Source of the DNA: Serpens sp035306625
GTDB lineage: Bacteria > Pseudomonadota > Gammaproteobacteria > Pseudomonadales > Pseudomonadaceae
Assembly: GCA_035306625.1 (NCBI GenBank)
Contig: DATGNS010000130.1
Location: 1 to 5,559 of the forward strand
Length of the DNA stretch: 5,559 nucleotides
Direction of reading: 5' to 3'
Shown: in pieces, positions 1 to 3,478 of the stretch
Position numbering within the stretch: the stretch's first letter is position 1
How the letters are laid out: each line of letters starts with the position of its first letter
Notes under the pieces: generated by a model
What the model was told of the DNA's origin: nothing
The model's database searches: none
The model's input: only the letters and a program-made list of their open reading frames with translations
Program-made: the position numbers and the translations under genes

Positions 1-60
1 CGCGAGCTGGCGGACACCTCCCGCGCCATGCACGCGCTGGTGGAGCGCTTCAACCGCTGA
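1..60 (+). CDS. C-terminal end of a probable methyl-accepting chemotaxis protein (partial)
   Basis: Only the last 19 codons and the TGA stop are present. The peptide RELADTSRAMHALVERFNR is an amphipathic helix ending in a LVERF pattern. Chemoreceptors of pseudomonads commonly end this way, with a Leu/Val-Arg-Phe run closing the cytoplasmic signalling hairpin. If so, the full protein would be a membrane receptor that controls CheA kinase activity. The tail is short and carries no catalytic or signature motif, so the family call is an inference from a familiar C-terminal pattern. No clear intrinsic terminator follows. The next 130 bp hold a long inverted repeat (114-150) that might end its transcript, though no U-tract adjoins it. 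Confidence 0.55.
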   Translation, partial: RELADTSRAMHALVERFNR

Positions 61-113
61 TTTCGGTCAGGCTGCCGAGGTTTTCGGGGCACCGGCGCGC
101 AGAGCACGTTTCC

Positions 114-150
114 CCGCAGGGTGATCACCGCCCGCGTTGACACCCTGCGG
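114..150. repeat. Perfect 10-bp inverted repeat upstream of rluE
   Basis: CCGCAGGGTG (114-123) and CACCCTGCGG (141-150) are exact reverse complements separated by 17 bp. If A124 bulges out, TCA (125-127) can also pair with TGA (138-140), giving a 13-bp stem and a 10-nt loop. The right arm touches the -10 element of the probable rluE promoter, so the repeat spans the -35 region. It could be an operator. It could also be a 3' hairpin of the upstream gene's message; no U-tract follows directly, and the nearest T run is at 164-168. Confidence 0.6.
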
Positions 151-156
151 TACACT
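128..156 (+). promoter_or_regulatory. Probable sigma70 promoter of rluE
   Basis: TACACT at 151-156 is a good -10 hexamer, 34 bp before the rluE ATG. At 17-bp spacing the -35 position (128-133) is CCGCCC, which does not resemble TTGACA. A TTGACA does occur at 137-142, but only 8 bp from the -10, so the two cannot work together. A promoter of this kind would need an activator or have modest strength. The 114-150 inverted repeat covers the -35 region. Confidence 0.4.
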
Positions 157-190
157 GCGCGCGTTTTTGTTGTGCTCGCAGGTGTCAGGC

Positions 191-811
191 ATGTCGCGTT
201 CGCCCCGTCCCTCCCCCCGTCGCCGTCCGGCACCGCGCCGGGTGCCCAAGGCGCCGCCGGCCGAGCCGCGGCTGATCCTGCTCAACAAGCCCTTCGACGT
301 TCTTACCCAGTTCACCGATGACCAGGGTCGCGCCACCCTGCGCGATTTCGTGCCGGTGTCCGGGGTGTATCCGGCGGGGCGGCTGGATCGCGACAGCGAG
401 GGGCTGCTGCTGCTCACCAACGACGGTCGTCTGCAGGCGCGCATCGCCGATCCGAAGCACAAGCTGGCCAAGACCTACTGGGTGCAGGTGGAGGGGGAGC
501 CGAACGAGGAGCAGCTACAGCGGTTGCGCGACGGGGTGGAACTGAACGATGGCCCGACCCTGCCGGCCGAGGCGCGCCTGCTGCCGGAGCCGCAACTGTG
601 GGAACGCCATCCGCCGGTGCGTTTTCGCAAGAGCGTGCCCACCGCCTGGCTGGAGCTGGTGATCCGCGAGGGACGCAACCGCCAGGTGCGGCGCATGACT
701 GCCGCCGTCGGCCTGCCCACCCTGCGTCTGGTGCGGGTGCGCATCGGTCCCTGGAGCCTGGACGGCCTGCAGCCGGGCGAATGGCGCGAGGTGCCCGCCC
801 GGCTGGACTGA
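191..811 (+). CDS. rluE: 23S rRNA pseudouridine(2457) synthase RluE
   Basis: This cytoplasmic enzyme isomerises one uridine of 23S rRNA (U2457 in E. coli numbering) to pseudouridine. The 206-residue protein belongs to the RsuA/RluB/RluE group. It has a basic, proline-rich N-terminal tail (about 1-26), the opening LLNKPFDVL (30-38), QFTD (40-43), and the catalytic loop GRLDRDSEG (63-71) with the nucleophile Asp66. KTY is at 94-96, LNDGPTLPA follows mid-protein, and EGRNRQVRRM (160-169) is a family hallmark. QFTD and LNDGPTLPA match E. coli RluE as I remember it, so RluE is favoured over RluB or RsuA. No S4 domain is visible, as expected for RluE. The ATG at 191 has an AGG about 8 nt upstream; an in-frame TTG at 137 lies upstream of the -10 element and is unlikely. 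It converges on the DUF2788 gene 33 bp away. Confidence 0.93.
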   Translation: MSRSPRPSPRRRPAPRRVPKAPPAEPRLILLNKPFDVLTQFTDDQGRATLRDFVPVSGVYPAGRLDRDSEGLLLLTNDGRLQARIADPKHKLAKTYWVQVEGEPNEEQLQRLRDGVELNDGPTLPAEARLLPEPQLWERHPPVRFRKSVPTAWLELVIREGRNRQVRRMTAAVGLPTLRLVRVRIGPWSLDGLQPGEWREVPARLD

Positions 812-814
812 GCA

Positions 815-830
815 CGGCCCGGCTGGGCCG
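815..830. terminator. Small GC hairpin between convergent genes
   Basis: CGGCCC (815-820), GGCT loop and GGGCCG (825-830) form a perfect 6-bp stem in the 33-bp gap between the converging stops of rluE (811) and the small membrane protein (845). No T run follows on either strand. It could weakly stop or stabilise either 3' end, but in such GC-rich DNA a stem this short may be chance. Confidence 0.25.
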
Positions 831-844
831 CCGTGGCGCCGGAC

Positions 845-1057
845 TCAGGACTCCAGCAGCAGCTCCAGCACGTAGGTGATCAGCGGCTTGGCCAGGAAGG
901 CGAACAGGCACAGGCCCAGCCCCAGGAACAGGATGGCGGTGCCCAGGCGTCCGGCCTTCGACTTCTTGGCCAGGTCCCAGATGATGAAGAACATGAAGGA
1001 GATCAGTCCGCCGACAAGCACATACATCATCAGGGCTTCGAACTGTTCGGTTTCCAT
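845..1057 (-). CDS. DUF2788-type small inner-membrane protein
   Basis: A 70-residue protein with two hydrophobic helices, about 10-29 and 40-60, joined by a short basic loop (AKKSKAGRL, about 30-38). Positive charge in the loop suggests it faces the cytoplasm and both ends face the periplasm. The acidic N-terminus (METEQFEAL) and the IIWDLAKKSKAGRLGT centre fit what I remember of the DUF2788 family in pseudomonads, which has no known function. The ATG at 1057 is preceded by GAGG at 6-nt spacing. It lies 54 bp downstream of the Lrp-family gene on the same strand and may be co-transcribed, but a TATACT -10 (1099-1104) in the gap suggests its own promoter. No enzymatic motif is visible, so function is unassigned. 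Confidence 0.82.
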   Translation of the reverse strand: METEQFEALMMYVLVGGLISFMFFIIWDLAKKSKAGRLGTAILFLGLGLCLFAFLAKPLITYVLELLLES

Positions 1058-1098
1058 GCGGGCCTCGTGTCGGGTGGTGGTTCAGGGGGTGGCTGCGC

Positions 1099-1127
1099 AG
1101 TATACAGGCCGTCAGCCGCGCAGGTGA
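1099..1127 (-). promoter_or_regulatory. Probable promoter of the DUF2788 gene
   Basis: On the - strand TATACT lies at 1104-1099, a near-consensus -10, about 42 bp before the DUF2788 start codon. The -35 position would fall inside the last codons of the Lrp-family gene (about 1122-1127, reading TCACCT), a poor match. It may uncouple the small gene from the regulator upstream. Confidence 0.4.
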
Positions 1128-1591
1128 TGGAGCGGCAGCTCGGTGCTGGCGATCACCTGGTTGAGCACGAAGCTGGAACGCACGCTGCTGACCCCCTCGA
1201 TGCGCGTCAGGTGGCCGAGCAGGAAGGCCTGGTAGTGATCCATGTCCTCGACCACCACCTTGAGCAGGATGTCGGCCTCCATGCCGGTGATCACCGCGCA
1301 TTCCACCACTTCCGGATGCTGGCGGATCTTCTCCTGGAAGTGCGCGAAGCGTTCCGGGGTGTGGCGGTCCATGCCGATCAGCACATAGGCGGTCAGCGTC
1401 AGGCCGAGTTTCTTGCGATCGAGCAGGGCCACCTGGCGCAGGATGTAGCCCTCGTCCTCCAGCTGCTTGACCCGTCGCGAACAGGGCGAGGGTGACAGGC
1501 CGATGCGCTCGGCCAGCTCCTGGTTGGAAATGCGCGCGTTGCGCTGCAGTTCGGCGAGGATGTTCAGATCGTAGCGGTCCAGGGTGCTCAT
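1112..1591 (-). CDS. Lrp/AsnC-family transcriptional regulator
   Basis: A 159-residue DNA-binding protein. The N-terminal winged helix-turn-helix is clear: LDRYDLNILAELQRNARIS (4-22), the HTH about 22-45 with LSPSPCSRRVKQLEDEGYI leading into the wing. The C-terminal RAM (effector-binding and oligomerisation) domain covers roughly 65-148, with the conserved ITGMEADILLKVVVEDMDHY stretch. The pattern VALLDRKKLGLTLTAYVLI and the ending VRSSFVLNQVIASTELPL resemble E. coli DecR (YbaO) at least as much as Lrp itself; the effector, probably an amino acid, cannot be read from sequence. The ATG at 1591 begins at the usual family N-terminus; an in-frame ATG at 1654 would add 21 unusual residues and translate through the operator-like boxes. 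Its ribosome site is weak (AAGAGA). TTGCGCAA boxes upstream (1616-1682) suggest autoregulation. I could not identify a convincing promoter for it. Confidence 0.92.
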   Translation of the reverse strand: MSTLDRYDLNILAELQRNARISNQELAERIGLSPSPCSRRVKQLEDEGYILRQVALLDRKKLGLTLTAYVLIGMDRHTPERFAHFQEKIRQHPEVVECAVITGMEADILLKVVVEDMDHYQAFLLGHLTRIEGVSSVRSSFVLNQVIASTELPLHHLRG

Positions 1592-1615
1592 GCTTGCCGG
1601 TCTCTTGGTGGTCTG

Positions 1616-1682
1616 TTGCGCAAAATGGTGCTTGAGTGCATCCGCATTGCGCAAGTGGCAGCTTGTCGCGCAATCTTCGCAA
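1616..1682. promoter_or_regulatory. Cluster of TTGCGCAA boxes, candidate Lrp-family operator
   Basis: The 8-bp palindrome TTGCGCAA occurs at 1616-1623 and 1647-1654, with centres 31 bp apart, close to three helical turns. Midway between them lies TGC-N6-GCA (1629-1640). Degenerate copies follow: TCGCGCAA (1666-1673) and CTTCGCAA (1675-1682). The cluster starts 25 bp upstream of the regulator's start codon and ends 22 bp before the -10 of the divergent small RNA candidate. Lrp-family proteins are multimers that bind phased arrays of imperfect palindromes and often control their own gene, so this is a natural operator. That it binds this regulator is inference. Confidence 0.55.
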
Positions 1683-1710
1683 TCATTTTTCGCGCCGGCG
1701 GGCGTACACT
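1682..1710 (+). promoter_or_regulatory. Probable promoter of the small RNA candidate
   Basis: TACACT at 1705-1710 is a good -10 hexamer, the same sequence as in front of rluE. The -35 position at 17-bp spacing (1682-1687, ATCATT) is poor but lies in a locally AT-rich patch (1681-1690), and the operator-like boxes sit just upstream where an activator would bind. Predicted transcription start is about 1716-1718. Confidence 0.4.
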
Positions 1711-1715
1711 GGCTC

Positions 1716-1903
1716 CAACTTCGAAGGCCCGGAACCTCCAGCGGTCGTCTCCAACCAGAGGCACCGTCGCCGACGGCTCATCCAGTCGCACGGCACCCGG
1801 GTCCGCCCGCCCAACCAGGCAGGCGACAGGGAACGGCGTTACCCTCGCCGGGAGCGGAGCGATGAAGAATCCCCTGGGGAAGCCAAGCGGCTTCCCCTTT
1901 TTT
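1716..1903 (+). ncRNA. Candidate structured small RNA of about 190 nt
   Basis: No protein gene is credible here on either strand, yet the + strand has a -10 element (1705-1710), several stems and a strong intrinsic terminator (1876-1903). Stems seen: CCGTC/GACGG (1764-1768 with 1772-1776); and a long interrupted hairpin with GGCGA/TCGCC (1822-1826 with 1845-1849), GGG/CCC (1829-1831 with 1842-1844) and AAC/GTT (1832-1834 with 1838-1840) around a GGC loop. CCAAC occurs three times (1715, 1751, 1811), mostly outside these stems, as might be expected of pairing or protein-binding sites. There is no gene downstream on the same strand, so a riboswitch or leader role is unlikely; a trans-acting small RNA fits better. 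I do not recognise the family. The start is set only by the -10 element and is uncertain; the 3' end is well defined. Confidence 0.5.
1876..1903 (+). terminator. Strong rho-independent terminator, + strand
   Basis: GGGGAAGCC (1876-1884), a four-base AAGC loop and GGCTTCCCC (1889-1897) make a perfect 9-bp stem directly followed by six T (1898-1903). It acts on + strand transcripts. Read on the - strand, the stem is preceded by the A run and followed by AGGGGATT, so it lacks a U-tract and should work poorly for fieF. There is no + strand protein gene within 1 kb upstream, which argues for a dedicated non-coding transcript. Confidence 0.9.
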
Positions 1904-1926
1904 ATGTCCGGGCGGTGCGCGCGGGT

Positions 1927-2829
1927 TCAGGTGGACTGCCGCGCCACGTCGGCGGTCGTCCGGCGCGGATCGGCATGCACCAGCACGTCGCTCTGCGGAT
2001 ATTCGGCGCGGATGGCCGCCGCCACCGCCACGCAGCGGGCATGGGCCTGTTCCAGGCTCAGCTCGGCGGGCAGCTCCACATGCATCTGCACGAACCACAG
2101 GGTGCCGGAGCGGCGGGTGCGCAGGTCATGGGCGCCCAGCACGTCGGGCACGGTGCAGGCCAGGGCGTGCATGCGCTCGGTATGCTGCGGGGACAGCTCC
2201 TCGTCCATCAGCACCGCGGCGGCCTCGCGGCCGATGCTCATGGCACTCCAGAAGATGATGCCGGCGATGCCGATGCCGAACAGCGCGTCCAGCCACAGCA
2301 GGCCGCTGCCGGCCAGCAGCAGCGCCACCAGGATGCTGGCGTTGAGCAGCAGATCGGAGCGGTAGTGCAGGGCATCGGCGCGGATCGCGGTGGAGCCGGT
2401 GACGCGGATCACGTGGCGCTGGAACAGCAGCAGCGCGGCGGTCAGCAGGATCGACAGCAGCATCACCGCCACGCCCACCCCGGTCTCGCCCAGCGGCTGC
2501 GGGTCGAGCAGGCGCCGCACGCCGTGGATGGCCACCAGCACGGCGCTGACCGCGATGAACACCGCCTGGCCCAGCCCGGCCAGGGCCTCGGCCTTGCCAT
2601 GGCCGAAGCGGTGATCCTCGTCGGCCGGGCGCAGCGCGTAATGCACGGCGAACAGATTGAGCAGGGAGGCCGCGCCGTCCAGCAGCGAGTCGGTGAGCCC
2701 CGCCAGCAGGCTCACCGAGCCGCTCAGCCACCAGGCCAGCGCCTTGACCAGCGCCAGGGTGATGGCCGTGGCCAGCGCGGCGCCGGTCGCCAGGCGCAGC
2801 AGGCGGGCGTGCTGTTCGGGGACGTTCAT
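1927..2829 (-). CDS. fieF: FieF/YiiP-type cation diffusion facilitator (divalent metal exporter)
   Basis: An inner-membrane, proton-coupled antiporter that exports Zn2+, Fe2+ or similar ions. At 300 residues it equals E. coli FieF in length and aligns with it, as I remember that sequence, throughout. Six helices occupy about residues 12-200, then a cytoplasmic metal-binding domain. The transport-site ligands are present: Asp47 and Asp51 in TM2 (LTDSLLDGAASL) and His155 and Asp159 in TM5 (RADALHYRSD). The second site on the TM2-3 loop is also intact: Asp70, His73 and His77 (ADEDHRFGHGKAE). The C-terminal domain keeps GAHDLRTRRSG, QMHVEL and VHADP, matching the dimer-interface zinc site. The ATG at 2829 has GAGGAG 11 nt upstream. 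It lies 24 bp after the lipoprotein gene, so the two form an operon. P. aeruginosa PA3963, called YiiP, is probably the orthologue. No obvious Zur, Fur or metal-sensor operator was seen. Confidence 0.95.
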   Translation of the reverse strand: MNVPEQHARLLRLATGAALATAITLALVKALAWWLSGSVSLLAGLTDSLLDGAASLLNLFAVHYALRPADEDHRFGHGKAEALAGLGQAVFIAVSAVLVAIHGVRRLLDPQPLGETGVGVAVMLLSILLTAALLLFQRHVIRVTGSTAIRADALHYRSDLLLNASILVALLLAGSGLLWLDALFGIGIAGIIFWSAMSIGREAAAVLMDEELSPQHTERMHALACTVPDVLGAHDLRTRRSGTLWFVQMHVELPAELSLEQAHARCVAVAAAIRAEYPQSDVLVHADPRRTTADVARQST

Positions 2830-2853
2830 GCGGCGCGGGGCTCCTCGGGCCGA

Positions 2854-3273
2854 TCAGGCGGATGGGCGCAGGCCGTGGGCGGCCAGTTGCTCCAGGCTGC
2901 CGCGCTGCTCGATCAGTCGAGGGTGATCGAGCGGCAGGTCGCGGCCGCTGGCTTCGCGGATAATGGCACGAAGCCGCTGGCGGTTCACCTGGCCCTGGCT
3001 GTCCACCGCGTCGCGCAGCGCTTCCGGCGCCACCGAGTAGCGCTCGCCGCCGGGCAGATAGATGGCGCCGGTGGCAAAGTCGATGCCCAGGGCGATCAGC
3101 CCCGGGACGATGTAAAGCAGCAGGCCGACGGCATCCAGGGCGAACACCACCGGATCGAGCTTGCCGTCGATCTGCCCGCGGCGTTCCGGATAGAAGAGGG
3201 TGCCGCAGGCGGCCAGCTGGGTGAGCAGCGCGCCGCCCAGGGCGGCACAGAGCAGGCGGGATGGGGTGCGCAT
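2854..3273 (-). CDS. Small lipoprotein of unknown function, co-transcribed with fieF
   Basis: A 139-residue precursor with a lipoprotein signal peptide: basic start (MRTPSR), hydrophobic core, and lipobox LAAC at 20-23, so Cys23 would be the lipidated residue. The following Gly24 is not a retention signal, so outer-membrane location is likely. The mature part has a distinctive block GTLFYPERRGQ (24-34), then a hydrophobic stretch (about 41-64, VVFALDAVGLLLYIVPGLIALGIDF) and GAIYLPGG (69-76). The last 60 residues are soluble and charged. I do not recognise the family with certainty; the hydrophobic block with Asp and Pro is loosely reminiscent of YceK-like lipoproteins. The ATG at 3273 has an excellent AGGAG at 7-nt spacing. 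It is first gene of a two-gene operon with fieF, which hints at an envelope role linked to metal handling, but that is only context. Confidence 0.85.
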   Translation of the reverse strand: MRTPSRLLCAALGGALLTQLAACGTLFYPERRGQIDGKLDPVVFALDAVGLLLYIVPGLIALGIDFATGAIYLPGGERYSVAPEALRDAVDSQGQVNRQRLRAIIREASGRDLPLDHPRLIEQRGSLEQLAAHGLRPSA

Positions 3274-3305
3274 GGCGGTTCTCCTTGCACGGGATGGGTG
3301 TCCGC

Positions 3306-3334
3306 AGTAGACCGCGGCGGCCCGCCAGACTTTC
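3306..3334 (-). promoter_or_regulatory. Possible promoter of the lipoprotein-fieF operon
   Basis: On the - strand TCTACT at 3311-3306 is an acceptable -10, about 32 bp before the lipoprotein start codon and upstream of its AGGAG. The -35 position (3334-3329, GAAAGT) is a poor match. This is the best candidate in the divergent 205-bp gap with hrpB, but it is weak. Confidence 0.3.
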
Positions 3335-3399
3335 CGTAGGGCGGTCGGCGCTTTTTCCGGCCGCCGTCAGGGTGCGCACTCAAGCGATGGCCCGGTGGC

Positions 3400-3413
3400 C
3401 AACGCACGCGTTG
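3400..3413. repeat. 14-bp palindrome upstream of hrpB
   Basis: CAACGC and GCGTTG are perfect inverted arms with a 2-bp AC centre. The palindrome ends 27 bp before the hrpB -10 and just upstream of the expected -35, in the gap shared by the divergent hrpB and lipoprotein genes. A compact dyad here could bind a dimeric regulator. No regulator family is recognised from it. Confidence 0.4.
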
Positions 3414-3417
3414 ATCC

Positions 3418-3446
3418 CCCTGGGCCCGGACTGTCGCCCGTATACT
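3418..3446 (+). promoter_or_regulatory. Probable promoter of hrpB
   Basis: TATACT at 3441-3446 is a near-consensus -10, 32 bp before the hrpB ATG, predicting a leader of roughly 26 nt. The -35 position at 17-bp spacing (3418-3423, CCCTGG) is not recognisable. TTGATC at 3411-3416 is too far (24 bp) to serve as the partner. Confidence 0.5.
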
Positions 3447-3478
3447 TGCCGCCTTTCGCGATACCCGGAAAACCGCCC

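Noticed and set aside
137..142. Perfect TTGACA -35 hexamer
   Set aside because: Only 8 bp from the TACACT -10, and no -10-like hexamer at 16-18 bp spacing (159-166 is GC-rich).
137..190. N-terminal extension of RluE from a TTG at 137
   Set aside because: It lies upstream of the probable -10 element and inside the inverted repeat; the ATG at 191 gives a normal family length.
1592..1654. N-terminal extension of the Lrp-family regulator from an ATG at 1654
   Set aside because: Family members start close to the LDRYDLNIL motif; the extension would be coded by the operator-like boxes.
414..1682. 422-codon - strand open frame across rluE, the DUF2788 gene and the regulator
   Set aside because: Runs in other frames over three recognisable genes and yields Arg/Pro/Ala-rich sequence without domains.
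1862..2365. ATG at 1862 with a good GGAG at 7-nt spacing, starting MKNPLGKPSG
   Set aside because: The terminator at 1876-1903 ends the transcript 40 nt after the start, before any stop codon, and the frame continues antisense to fieF. The upstream GGAG is probably part of the RNA structure.
1636..3339. Long + strand open frame (567 codons) opposite fieF and the lipoprotein gene
   Set aside because: Low-complexity Gln/His/Gly-rich translation with no domain; it crosses the intergenic terminator and two well-supported genes.
3315..3366. 8-bp inverted repeat CGGCGGCC / GGCCGCCG with 36-bp spacing
   Set aside because: Pure G+C arms far apart in GC-rich DNA are likely by chance; no T run or other signal accompanies it.
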